Assembly (NCBI GenBank): GCA_000754445.1
Contig: JNSD01000012.1
Coordinates: 58,571-122,570 of the forward strand
DNA length: 64,000 bases
Source of the DNA: an actinobacterium acMicro-4
GTDB lineage: Bacteria > Actinomycetota > Actinomycetes > Actinomycetales > Microbacteriaceae
Direction of reading: 5' to 3'
Both the position numbers and the translations under genes were made by a program. Of this stretch, positions 32,075-41,533 are shown in pieces; positions within the stretch are counted from its first letter, which is position 1, and the number at the start of each line of letters is the position of its first letter. The notes below the pieces were generated by a model. The model did not search any database. It worked only from the letters and a program-made list of their open reading frames with translations, and had not been told where the DNA came from.

Positions 32075-33186
32075 GATGTTTCCTTCTTCCTGGAATAAAA
32101 CGGCAGTTTGGTAACAGTAACGGGCAAGTTTTGGCCTCGCACATCCACGGCCAGCGCGGTTCCGGGCTGGCTCGTATCGGCCTCCACATACGCCATCGCA
32201 ATCGGGTATCCAAGAGTCGGCGAGAGAGCGCCCGAGGTGATGTGTCCGAGCACCACTTCTCCACCTACGCTCACTACCGGGTAGTCAGCTCGGGGCGCTC
32301 TGCGGCCCTCGGCCACAAGACCGACGAGTACGCGGGAGGGCTCAGGGGCTCCGGAGAGCGCTCCTTGTCCGACAAAACGGTCCTTGCTGTGATCGACAAC
32401 CCGGGCCATTCCAGCACTTGCTGGTGTTGTCTCGAGCGAAAGCTCATGGCCATAGAGCGGCATTCCTGCCTCCAGGCGCAGAGTGTCACGGCAGGCAAGA
32501 CCACACAGCGTGAGTTCGTGGCCCTCACCTGCTGCAAGCAAGTCCTTCCAGAGCGCCTGCGCCTGGGGCACTGGGACATAGAGCTCAAAGCCGTCCTCAC
32601 CGGTATAGCCGGTGCGGGCAATCCAGCCGGGGACTCCGGCGAGTGTGGCACCGAGAATCCGGTAGTAGCGAAGCTCTTCCAGGGAACTAGCTGGCTCAAC
32701 ACTCGCTGTGGCCTCAAGTATGGCGAGTGCTCGCGGACCCTGCACGGCAAGCAGGACCCAGTCGTCACTGACATCGGCGACGACAACGTCGAAGCCTGCG
32801 GTGCGAGCGGACAGGGCTTCGACTGCTGGCTGGCGGTTAGAGGCATTCGCCACAATCAGATAGTGATCGTCATCGATGCGATAGACGATTAAGTCGTCGA
32901 TGATGCCGCCGTTATCGGCGAGCAGCAGGGAGTACTTAGCCTGACCGTGCTCGAGCGCCGAGAGACTGTTGCTGAGCGCATAGTCAAGGAACGCTGGAGC
33001 GCCGGGGCCGTTAATCTCAATCTCTGCCATGTGGGAGAGGTCAAAGAGCCCAGCTGACTGGCGCACTGCATGGTGTTCTGCCAAGTCAGAGGTGTAGCGC
33101 ACAGGCATGTCCCAGCCGGCAAAATCAGTAAAACTTGCGCCGGCAGCCTCGTGTTCTGCGTGCAACGCTGTGTGCTTGCTTGTCAC
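32071..33186 (-). CDS. gcvT: Glycine cleavage system aminomethyltransferase
   Basis: [51 protein letters not shown]. Confidence 0.97.
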   Translation of the reverse strand: MTSKHTALHAEHEAAGASFTDFAGWDMPVRYTSDLAEHHAVRQSAGLFDLSHMAEIEINGPGAPAFLDYALSNSLSALEHGQAKYSLLLADNGGIIDDLIVYRIDDDHYLIVANASNRQPAVEALSARTAGFDVVVADVSDDWVLLAVQGPRALAILEATASVEPASSLEELRYYRILGATLAGVPGWIARTGYTGEDGFELYVPVPQAQALWKDLLAAGEGHELTLCGLACRDTLRLEAGMPLYGHELSLETTPASAGMARVVDHSKDRFVGQGALSGAPEPSRVLVGLVAEGRRAPRADYPVVSVGGEVVLGHITSGALSPTLGYPIAMAYVEADTSQPGTALAVDVRGQNLPVTVTKLPFYSRKKETS

Positions 33187-33224
33187 CTGGCCCCCAGAGT
33201 CATAAGCGGAAGTGTGTTCTTCCG

Positions 33225-33406
33225 TGACTCCCCCTCTGTCATTGGCCTGAGAGTTTCACGCCCTGGGGCGCTTTCACCGTCGGCGGGGGCGATAGTCGTC
33301 CCACTTTCCAGAGTGGCCTTGCTAAGCGGTACTTTCTACCTGAGAGATTGGCGGGGAGGCTTGCTCCTTCGGTGACACCGCAGATTCCGGTGTCTCTCCC
33401 GCATAG
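33225..33406 (-). ncRNA. Tandem glycine riboswitch upstream of gcvTHP
   Basis: Two aptamer-like blocks on the minus strand: GGGAGAGACACC...CACCGAAGGAGCAAGCCTCCCCGCCAATCTCTCAGGTA and GACGGTGAAAGCGCCCCAGGGCGTGAAACTCTCAGGCCAATGACAGAGGGGG, directly 5' of gcvT. Confidence 0.93.
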
Positions 33407-33465
33407 CGTGGGGCCCTGTATTTGGTTATCTAGTCGAAACTGTAGCAGTGGGTTCCTGGCCGAAC

Positions 33466-34008
33466 CTACGCCACACTGTGACTACTGGTTGAGGGTTCCG
33501 CAACCTCGACCAACGCCTCATTCCTGCGTAAGAGCCCCGGCTTCCAGGGCGGGTCATACCGGGCAAAGAACACAGCGCCAGAGGGCGTGAGCCCCGAACT
33601 TGCCAGCAGGCCCAGTAGGGCCTGCTCCTTCTGTTTCGCTCGCTCCTTAGACCACCCGCCAGCAAACCGCAGGGCGGCAACGAGGCGAGGTGAGACTTCG
33701 TGAACCTCCACCCGCCCATCAGCCGGGCGGGGTGCGTCTGCTGGATTCATGCCCTCCGGCAAGACAAAGCTGATGGTGTGGGTCGCCTGGGACCTGGGGG
33801 CATGAATAACAGGCGAGGTCATCGCAATCTGCTGACCCTGCTGATTAGCGCCGGAGATATAGCGCACGAGAGGCCCAAACCCCCTGGAACCGGCGCTGTC
33901 AAAGTCCCCTACCACATCACACGAAATCAGGGTGTGAGCTGGATAGTGGCGAAGCTCAGCGCCAGGGCCGAGTGCCCGCAGCACCGTGTAGGGCTGAATC
34001 TGAACCAT
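33466..34008 (-). CDS. SOUL-family heme-binding protein
   Basis: ELRHYPAHTLISCDVVGDFDSAGSRGFGPLVRYISGANQQGQQIAMTSPVI. Confidence 0.88.
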   Translation of the reverse strand: MVQIQPYTVLRALGPGAELRHYPAHTLISCDVVGDFDSAGSRGFGPLVRYISGANQQGQQIAMTSPVIHAPRSQATHTISFVLPEGMNPADAPRPADGRVEVHEVSPRLVAALRFAGGWSKERAKQKEQALLGLLASSGLTPSGAVFFARYDPPWKPGLLRRNEALVEVAEPSTSSHSVA

Positions 34009-34025
34009 GGACCCAGTATGCCCCT

Positions 34026-35447
34026 CTAGAGAGTGGCGATGGGCCCGGTTCGGGGATTGCCGATGCCAATCAGCGAATCCTCATGGCGCTGCACCACGGT
34101 ATCCCACCGAATTCGGCGATTTCTCGCAGCAAAAATCAGCCACTTCACTGTGTCTTCGCCACCCTTCGCGATCACAGCACCCAGGACACCGAGCGGTGTG
34201 AAATAGGCCAAGGCAATCGCTAGTGGCAAACCCACCAAATAGGGCCCAGCAAAATCACCGATGATGATGCCGGTGGTGTCGTTTCCGCTTGGCAACACAG
34301 ATGCCATGAGCAACATACGCACCGCAATCGGCTGCAGGGCGGCGTTAATGAAAATCCCGAGCGTTGCTGCCCACAACACATCTGCCTCAACCCTGGGGAA
34401 CAGCACTGGCAGAGCCAAAGACGAGAGCGCAAAGAGGCCGCCGAAACCGATGCTTGTGTATATGCCAAGGCGCAAGAGATACGCCACCCAGTCTTTAGCC
34501 ACAGCGGAGTTTCCCGCGCCGATTGCCTGCCCAACAAGCACGGTGATGGCGCTCCCGAAACCTATGCTGCCCACAATGAACACACTGGACATAGTGAAGA
34601 CAATGTTGATCGCGGCTAAGGGCCCATCGCCCAGCTGGGCAACGATGACGTTGTAGAAAAAGTTGCCAAACGTCCACGAGATGCTGGTGAGCGCCATCGG
34701 AAATGCCAACAGAATGATCGGCCGGCCGATGGTGACCCAATCGCGGCGGGTAGAGGGCACCAACCAGTTCGCCACATCGAAAACCAGGTAGGTCTGAACC
34801 AAGAGAATGACGGCCTTGAGAACCGTCGTGATCAACGTCGCCCATGCCGCGCCAACAACGCCCATTCCCTCAAAGGGGCCAATCCCATAGACGAACACGA
34901 TGGCGAGTGGGGTATTGAGTGCGACCGTAATCATCGTCGCCACCATCGGCGAGCGGGGGCGGTCGACCGAGCGCAACACAGCGCCGAGCACCATTCCCAA
35001 CACCCCAGCAGCAAGGCCCGCCACCAAGACAGCAAGGTAGCCACTGCCCTGGGTCACAACACCCTCTGAAGCACCAGCCAGTCGCAGAATCTCATCGGGA
35101 AACAGCACAAAAGGAATAGCCGCCACGACACCGGTGACTACCGAGAGGATGACCGCAAAGGTCACCGATTTACTCACAATGCGTTTCTGGCCACCACCAA
35201 ACGCTCTGGCCGCCACCACCCCGGCACCGACATTGAGCGCACCAAAAAAGAACACCGGGATGGTGTGGATGCTGTTGGCAAAACCCACGGCCGCCACTGC
35301 GACACCGCCGAGACCACCCACGATGATCTGGTTCACAAATGTGAGCCCCAATACCAACATGAACTCAAGGCTCACCGGAATGGCAATGCGGGCGACCTTG
35401 GACCCGGCCCGTGGGGGCAGGTGGTCACCCTTAGTGAATCTCAGCAC
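34026..35447 (-). CDS. MATE family efflux transporter
   Basis: About 12 TM segments; ARAFGGGQKRIVSKS and GQAIGAGNSAVAKDW MATE repeats. Confidence 0.92.
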   Translation of the reverse strand: MLRFTKGDHLPPRAGSKVARIAIPVSLEFMLVLGLTFVNQIIVGGLGGVAVAAVGFANSIHTIPVFFFGALNVGAGVVAARAFGGGQKRIVSKSVTFAVILSVVTGVVAAIPFVLFPDEILRLAGASEGVVTQGSGYLAVLVAGLAAGVLGMVLGAVLRSVDRPRSPMVATMITVALNTPLAIVFVYGIGPFEGMGVVGAAWATLITTVLKAVILLVQTYLVFDVANWLVPSTRRDWVTIGRPIILLAFPMALTSISWTFGNFFYNVIVAQLGDGPLAAINIVFTMSSVFIVGSIGFGSAITVLVGQAIGAGNSAVAKDWVAYLLRLGIYTSIGFGGLFALSSLALPVLFPRVEADVLWAATLGIFINAALQPIAVRMLLMASVLPSGNDTTGIIIGDFAGPYLVGLPLAIALAYFTPLGVLGAVIAKGGEDTVKWLIFAARNRRIRWDTVVQRHEDSLIGIGNPRTGPIATL

Positions 35448-35457
35448 AGCGGCATGA

Positions 35458-36279
35458 TTATTTCACCGCTCCAGCGGAGACGCCGGAAATAATCTGACGT
35501 TGCATGACGAAGTAGAAGGCAACAATCGGCAGGATAGAGAGCACGAGGCCCGCCATCGCCAGACCGTAATCCGAGGTGTAGGTGCCATAGAAGACATACG
35601 TGCGAAGCGGAAGCGTCCGCTTTTCTTGGGTCAGCACGAGCTGTGGCAACAAGAAGTCGTTCCAGATCCAGAGGCCATTGATGATCGCAACGGTTGCGGT
35701 AACCGGCGAGAGCATCGGGAAGATGATCTTCCTGAAAATCATGAAGTCACTAGCGCCATCCATGGCAGCCGCTTCGTCAAGCTCGAGCGGAATGTTCGAA
35801 ATAAACCCGTGGTAGAGGAAGGTGGAGAGTGCCACACCAAAGCCCACGTAGAAGAACACGAGCGAGGCCCGGCTGTTGGTGAGCCCCAGGTTTCCAAACA
35901 AACCGACGAAAGGAATCATCAAAGCTTGGAAGGGCACAATCATCGAGGCCACCAAGACAAGGAAGGTCACCGAGGTGAACTTGTTCTTGGTGCGGGCCAG
36001 GTAGTAGGCGAGCATCGAGCTGGTGACGATGATGGCTATAACGCTAGAGACCGTGATCAAGACCGAGTTGGTCAGCGACTGGAAGTACTCCATACGCTCG
36101 GCAGCCTCGATGTAGTTGCTAAACAGCCATTCTTCGGGCGGGGCAATCGGGTTGTTCCGAATTGCGCGTTTTTCTTTAAAGGAGTTGAGAAGGACGAGGA
36201 AGAACGGGAAGGCATAAACGGCAGCCAAAAACGCGGCGACACCAAAGAAAATCTTGCGGGAGAGCTTCACACGCTTCAT
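35458..36279 (-). CDS. Carbohydrate ABC transporter permease (MalG-like)
   Basis: EAAAMDGASDFMIFRKIIFPMLSPV (EAA loop). Confidence 0.94.
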   Translation of the reverse strand: MKRVKLSRKIFFGVAAFLAAVYAFPFFLVLLNSFKEKRAIRNNPIAPPEEWLFSNYIEAAERMEYFQSLTNSVLITVSSVIAIIVTSSMLAYYLARTKNKFTSVTFLVLVASMIVPFQALMIPFVGLFGNLGLTNSRASLVFFYVGFGVALSTFLYHGFISNIPLELDEAAAMDGASDFMIFRKIIFPMLSPVTATVAIINGLWIWNDFLLPQLVLTQEKRTLPLRTYVFYGTYTSDYGLAMAGLVLSILPIVAFYFVMQRQIISGVSAGAVK

Positions 36280-37169
36280 CGCTGCACCTCCGCCCGCTTA
36301 CTCAAGACCACCTGCGTTAGAGCAGCAACAGCGATGACGAGGAACATCATCACGGCCTGGGACTGACCGGTTGCAAAGTTTCCAAAGCCAAAGGCCTCTT
36401 TGAAGACGTGGAGTGAGATCAGCTCAGTGGTGCGGTAAGGCCCACCACCGGTGAGGGAGAGGTTCAAGTCGTAGGCCATAAAGCTGTTGCGAATCGTCAA
36501 GAACATCGAGATTGTGAACGCCTGTGCCATCAACGGAATCTTGATCGACATCAGGGTTCTAAACGCCGATGCGCCATCAATAATCGCTGCTTCAAGAACG
36601 TCCTTCTCGATGCTCATGAGGCCGGTGATGTAAATGATCATCATGTAGCCCCCCATTTGCCACACGGTGACAATCACCATGGCCCAGAAGGCGGTGGTGG
36701 GGGTCAGAAGCCAATCCGACTCGAAGAACGGAATAGAGAAGAGCTCGGAGAGCGAGGGCAAGACCGAGGCAAAGATGAACTGCCAGATCAGCCCAAGAAT
36801 CACCCCACCGATGAGGTTGGGAACAAAGAAGAACGTTCTAAAGACATTCGTCCCCCGCATCGGAATAGTTACAAGAAGTGCGAGGCCAAAGCCCACAAGG
36901 TTGACCAAAATCAGTGAGGCAATCACGTAGCCGAATGTCATGGTCATTGCTGACCAGAACGCCTCGTCTTGGATGGAGAGGGCGTAATTGTCCAGTCCTA
37001 CGAACGAGTCGTAGTCGAAGCCATCCCAGTTGGTGAAGGTCAGGAAGATACCCCGCAAGAAGGGGAAAACAAGAACAATCCCAAACACAAAGAGAGGAAC
37101 CGCGGCAAAAATACCGAAGCGCTTGAAGTGCTTGAGAGCCCCTGCTTTTTTCGACTTCACTGTCAACAA
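36276..37169 (-). CDS. Carbohydrate ABC transporter permease (MalF-like)
   Basis: EAAIIDGASAFRTLMSIKIPLM (EAA loop), six TM segments. Confidence 0.94.
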   Translation of the reverse strand: MLTVKSKKAGALKHFKRFGIFAAVPLFVFGIVLVFPFLRGIFLTFTNWDGFDYDSFVGLDNYALSIQDEAFWSAMTMTFGYVIASLILVNLVGFGLALLVTIPMRGTNVFRTFFFVPNLIGGVILGLIWQFIFASVLPSLSELFSIPFFESDWLLTPTTAFWAMVIVTVWQMGGYMMIIYITGLMSIEKDVLEAAIIDGASAFRTLMSIKIPLMAQAFTISMFLTIRNSFMAYDLNLSLTGGGPYRTTELISLHVFKEAFGFGNFATGQSQAVMMFLVIAVAALTQVVLSKRAEVQR

Positions 37170-37185
37170 CCTTTGCCCCTAGGGA

Positions 37186-37221
37186 GTGTGGCCCTAACCA
37201 GAATACTGGTTAGGGCCACAC
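37186..37221. repeat. Perfect 16-bp inverted repeat with 4-nt loop between the substrate-binding protein and permease genes
   Basis: GTGTGGCCCTAACCAG-AATA-CTGGTTAGGGCCACAC read directly. Confidence 0.97.
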
Positions 37222-37258
37222 GTCCGCTTACGCGGTTACTACCGAGCGAACGAAGCGC

Positions 37259-38602
37259 TTAGCGCCACGTCTTCTCAGCGCCAGCCCATGCACCCTCAAG
37301 AACAGAGGCATATGCTGCGCGGTCAATCACGCCGTCGTAGTAGGGCTGTCCACCTTCATAACCGTAGACATCCTGCAGACCAGCGGGGTAGTAGCTGTTC
37401 ATCCACTCGAGGGTCTTGCCGCCTGCAATGTAGGAAGCAATCTCCTGCGCCATGAATGTGCTCGGGCTTACGGTGAAGCCTTCGTACATCGGGATGAAGT
37501 TCATACCACCGGACTCAACGGGACCAGCCCAGCGTGCCTGACCCTCGGGGGTCGTCAGCAACCAGCTGAGGAAGTCCATTGCACCAGCGCGCTCTTCTTC
37601 AGTCGACTGAGTTTCGTCGATCATGATGTAGAACGGAACACCCACGGAGATGGAGTCGTTGCCGTAGTCACCAGCGGCTGCGCCGGTGGGGAGAGGCATA
37701 ACACCAAAGGATCCCTCAGGAGTGGTGGTCAGGAGGTTGGGCTCTGCCCAGTTACCCATGAACCAGAAGCCGACCTCACCGGTGGCGAGGTTCTCGACAC
37801 CCATGTCGTAGTCGCTGTCAGCGATGGTTGCGCTGTCAGTCGAGTATGACTTCATCAGGTCGAAGGTGTCCAAGTAGTCGATGAACTTGGGGTCGTCCAT
37901 GAGGGAGTAGGTTCCATCAACGAGACCGTCAAGAACAGTCAGCTTGCCTTCGAGGTCCTCAGCGGCAGTGGTGTGGTAGATGTTGCTCACGTGAGCACCC
38001 AGCGACCACCACAGGCCGGAGAAGTGGATTGCGTCGCGGCCGGTGGCCTCAACTGCGTCGAAAGCTGCTTCGAGGTCAGCACGTGACGTGATCGCTGCGG
38101 GGTCAACCCCAGCCTCGTCCAGAACTGCCTTGTTGTAGAGCAGACCGAATGCCTCAGCGGTAACAGGAATACCAACCTGCTTGCCACCGATGTTGGCGCC
38201 ATCCAAAGAACCAGGAGCTGCCAGTGCAGCAAGGTCGGTTCCAGTCCAGTCCATGACACGGTCAGCCATGTCGGGGACTTCCTGAAGGGCCGTCATGACA
38301 ACGGGAGCCTCGTTGGATTCGTAGAGGGGGGTGACAACACTGAAGAAGGGCTCACCCTGGGGGTAGTCAAGAATGACTGCCTTGTAGCAGTCCTGAGCAG
38401 CGTTGTACTCGTCAACTGCCTCGAGGAACTGGTCGCGAATCTCGATCTTGATGGTGTTCAACCAGGTGAACTCCGTGACCGTCTCACATGCTGCCGCGTC
38501 CGTGGTGGACTCAGCGGGGGCGGCTTCAGGCTCAGCCGCACATGCTGACAGTGCAACTGTCAGACCGGCTGCCGTAGCGACAGCCATCCATTTCTTAATC
38601 AA
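37259..38602 (-). CDS. Sugar ABC transporter substrate-binding lipoprotein
   Basis: LIKKWMAVATAAGLTVALSACAAEPEAAP lipobox; TTG start at 38602 with upstream AGGAG RBS; extracellular solute-binding family 1 features. Confidence 0.92.
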   Translation of the reverse strand: MIKKWMAVATAAGLTVALSACAAEPEAAPAESTTDAAACETVTEFTWLNTIKIEIRDQFLEAVDEYNAAQDCYKAVILDYPQGEPFFSVVTPLYESNEAPVVMTALQEVPDMADRVMDWTGTDLAALAAPGSLDGANIGGKQVGIPVTAEAFGLLYNKAVLDEAGVDPAAITSRADLEAAFDAVEATGRDAIHFSGLWWSLGAHVSNIYHTTAAEDLEGKLTVLDGLVDGTYSLMDDPKFIDYLDTFDLMKSYSTDSATIADSDYDMGVENLATGEVGFWFMGNWAEPNLLTTTPEGSFGVMPLPTGAAAGDYGNDSISVGVPFYIMIDETQSTEEERAGAMDFLSWLLTTPEGQARWAGPVESGGMNFIPMYEGFTVSPSTFMAQEIASYIAGGKTLEWMNSYYPAGLQDVYGYEGGQPYYDGVIDRAAYASVLEGAWAGAEKTWR

Positions 38603-38621
38603 TCTGTTCTCCTTTGCCCAG

Positions 38622-38650
38622 ATTATGGAACCGGTTGCGCGATTGCGCAA
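38622..38650 (-). promoter_or_regulatory. Candidate promoter with palindromic operator-like sequence upstream of the sugar ABC transporter
   Basis: Minus strand TTGCGC-17 nt-CATAAT; spacer and flanks contain TTGCGC-AATC-GCGCAA and AACCGGTT palindromes. Confidence 0.55.
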
Positions 38651-38745
38651 TGGCGATACTCTACCGCCCAAACCTTCAAGAGCGAACACAGAAGAGCGCC
38701 CGTTATCAATCTGAAACAAACTTTTGTGCAGCGAGCGGGGTGGCC

Positions 38746-39696
38746 TTAGAGGCGTGGAACGACACCCAAAGTCGGGTCCGCGGTCACCGGAGTCGGGTCC
38801 GAGAGTTCTCCCACGAAATCCCCGTTCGCATCGTTCAGAAAACCCAGCAGATACCAATCCCCGGAGGGCTTCTGAACAAGCCGACCCGCGTAGACAACGG
38901 TGTCGGTGAACGCCCTGGCCTTCGTGAAATCGAGGTCAGTCAGTCCCTGGTCAACAACCAGCGAATAGGTGGTGTCAATCTTGCCCAGCTCGCCGAGGCG
39001 GCCAGGTGAGAGCTCCCGCCAGCCACAACAGAACAGAAGAATGGGAACGCCATCGACTTCGGCGTATTGAAACACTTCGTACTGGCCAAATCCCTGGCCG
39101 GGCGTCGACAGTGGTGCCTGAACAGTCCACTTCACCAAATCCTCGGATGTAGCGAGCCCCACGGCAGCCCGTTCGGCGGGGTCGCCCTCGCGGTGACGGG
39201 CGGTGATGAGCATGCTCCACTGGGATTCACCGGGGCGCTTAAACACCCACGGATCACGCCAGGCCTGATCAGGCCATTGCGCCTGCTCCAACGTTTCATA
39301 CCAGCGGGAATCCGCCTCGATGGCAGGTTCATCGTGCTTAGTCCAAGTAATGAGGTCTTTCGATGTCGCAGCTCCAATTCGTTGAATCAAGCCGCCGTCT
39401 TCACGAGACGAACCCGTGTAGAACATCCACCAGGTGCCATCGGCAGCCTGAACGGTGCTGCCGGTCCAGGTTGTAAATGAATCAAAGGCTGGGCTGTGGC
39501 TCGGAGCAAGGGCATCAGGGAGAATCTCCCAGCTCACCAAGTCCGTGGAGATTGCGTGACCGATAGAGGGCGCGCGGTGTCGCTCGCCACCGTCGCGAAG
39601 CCCCCTCGAGGCAACCAAATAGAAAGCGTGACACACGGGGCCATCCCAGGCATACCAGGAGTCCCACACCCATCTATCGGGAAGTCGCAGCGCCAT
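38746..39696 (-). CDS. GH32/GH68-like (five-bladed beta-propeller) glycoside hydrolase
   Basis: RWVWDSWYAWDG (levansucrase-like WDSW), AWRDPWVF (RDP motif), GQYEVFQ (possible acid/base Glu); no signal peptide. Confidence 0.75.
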   Translation of the reverse strand: MALRLPDRWVWDSWYAWDGPVCHAFYLVASRGLRDGGERHRAPSIGHAISTDLVSWEILPDALAPSHSPAFDSFTTWTGSTVQAADGTWWMFYTGSSREDGGLIQRIGAATSKDLITWTKHDEPAIEADSRWYETLEQAQWPDQAWRDPWVFKRPGESQWSMLITARHREGDPAERAAVGLATSEDLVKWTVQAPLSTPGQGFGQYEVFQYAEVDGVPILLFCCGWRELSPGRLGELGKIDTTYSLVVDQGLTDLDFTKARAFTDTVVYAGRLVQKPSGDWYLLGFLNDANGDFVGELSDPTPVTADPTLGVVPRL

Positions 39697-39744
39697 ACAA
39701 GTCTCTCGTTCTCAGCAGATCACACAATGCCGGAAAGACTATCT

Positions 39745-40365
39745 TTACTCCCCAGATTCCCGGCTCAACCGAAAGGTCTCCAGAGCGTCAGCCACGGTGG
39801 TGCTCAGGGTGGCGAGTAAATCCTGGAAGGTCTCCGTCACCAAGAAGTCGTAGTGGTCTAGCGGTCCAAGGGGAGCGATGCCAGCTAGTTGCCAGGCCTT
39901 CTCCACCGGGTCATCCGCTAACTCAAGGTCACTCGGCCAGGAATCGTGAGCTCCAGCCTCTGCCACATAGGCGAGAGTATCCCTCACCAGTTTCTCCGCT
40001 GCCTCTAGCTCTGCCCCGCCATCCTCAACGTCAAAACCCTCAATGAACTCGACCCGAGCCATCGGGTAGGGGTCTTCTGGCAACCACTCGAGCACCCGGA
40101 AGCGCTCAGTCCCCCTGGCCACCACGGCCAAGGGGCCATCAGGGGCTTCCACCTGGAGGACCTGGGCGACAGTGCCGTATTCAAAACGCTTCTCTCCCCC
40201 GCCCACCTCGGAGCCCCGTTCGATCAATACGACGCCAAAGCGTGGGGTCTCATCCTCGAGGATGGTGCCCATCATCTTCAGATAACGCTCTTCAAAAACC
40301 CGCAGTGCCAAAGGCATCGCGGGGAAGAGCACAGAACCCAGAGGGAACATGGGCAACACGGTCAT
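39745..40365 (-). CDS. LON peptidase substrate-binding domain protein
   Basis: LPMFPLGSVLFPAMPLALRVFEERYLKMM. Confidence 0.93.
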   Translation of the reverse strand: MTVLPMFPLGSVLFPAMPLALRVFEERYLKMMGTILEDETPRFGVVLIERGSEVGGGEKRFEYGTVAQVLQVEAPDGPLAVVARGTERFRVLEWLPEDPYPMARVEFIEGFDVEDGGAELEAAEKLVRDTLAYVAEAGAHDSWPSDLELADDPVEKAWQLAGIAPLGPLDHYDFLVTETFQDLLATLSTTVADALETFRLSRESGE

Positions 40366-40400
40366 GGGACCAGCGAACCACGTGTTCCTGTGAGTGACAA

Positions 40401-41474
40401 CTAGGAACTGAAACGGAACTCGACCACGTCGCCGTCTTTCATGACGTAGTCCTTGCCCTCGATGCGGGCTTTGCCAGCCGAGCGGGCCTCTGCCAGAGAC
40501 CCGGCTTCAACGAGATCCTCAAACGAGGTGACCTCCGCCTTGATAAATCCTTTTTCAAAGTCGGTGTGAATCACGCCGGCCGCCTGAGGAGCCTTCCATC
40601 CGGTGTGGATTGTCCACGCCCTGGTCTCTTTGGGTCCAGCGGTGAGATAGGTCTGCAGGCCCAGGGTCACGAAGCCGATGCGAGCGAGCTGATCCAGCCC
40701 GCTCTCTTCTTGACCCAGCGACTGCAGAAGCTCCAGTGCTTCAGCCTTGTCGAGGTCGATCAGTTCGCTCTCGACCTTGGCGTCTAAGAACACAGCCTGC
40801 GCAGGAGCCACCAGTGCTGCCAGCTCCGCTTGCTTGGCTGGGTTCCCCAGGGTGTTTTCGTCCACGTTGAACACATACAAGAAGGGCTTTGCAGTCAGGA
40901 GGCCCAGTTCCCGAATCGGGACCGCATCAAAGGCTGCCTGGAACAGAGTCTTTCCCGTATCCAGAATGCTTCGTGCTTCCTCAGCGCAGGCCAGCACGCT
41001 CGGATCGAGCTTCTTGCCCTTGACTTCTTTTTCGTAACGGACGATGGCCTTCTCGAGAGTTTGCAGGTCAGCCAGAATTAGCTCGGTGTTAATCGTTTCC
41101 ATGTCAGCTGCGGGGTTGACCGCGCCGTCCACGTGGACAACGTCAGGGTCATCGAAGACGCGCACAACCTGAGCGATGGCATCGGCCTCGCGAATGTTGG
41201 AGAGGAACTGATTGCCGAGGCCCTCGCCCTCACTCGCGCCACGGACAATGCCAGCGATGTCAACAAAGGAGACAGCGGCCGGGATGATTCGCTCGCTACC
41301 GAAAATGCCAGCCAACACCTCGAGTCGGGCGTCGGGAAGATTCACGACGCCGACGTTTGGCTCAATGGTGGCGAAGGGATAATTCGCCGCCAGCACCGAG
41401 TTTTTAGTGAGCGCGTTAAACAAAGTGGACTTGCCGACGTTCGGGAGTCCAACGATTCCAATGGTGAGAGCCAC
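40401..41474 (-). CDS. ychF: Redox-regulated ATPase YchF
   Basis: [62 protein letters not shown]. Confidence 0.97.
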   Translation of the reverse strand: MALTIGIVGLPNVGKSTLFNALTKNSVLAANYPFATIEPNVGVVNLPDARLEVLAGIFGSERIIPAAVSFVDIAGIVRGASEGEGLGNQFLSNIREADAIAQVVRVFDDPDVVHVDGAVNPAADMETINTELILADLQTLEKAIVRYEKEVKGKKLDPSVLACAEEARSILDTGKTLFQAAFDAVPIRELGLLTAKPFLYVFNVDENTLGNPAKQAELAALVAPAQAVFLDAKVESELIDLDKAEALELLQSLGQEESGLDQLARIGFVTLGLQTYLTAGPKETRAWTIHTGWKAPQAAGVIHTDFEKGFIKAEVTSFEDLVEAGSLAEARSAGKARIEGKDYVMKDGDVVEFRFSS

Positions 41475-41533
41475 GGCTAGGAAGCCTAGTGCAGGTTCGT
41501 GTGTGGGTCAGGGGTGACTGGCAGACTGGGGAC

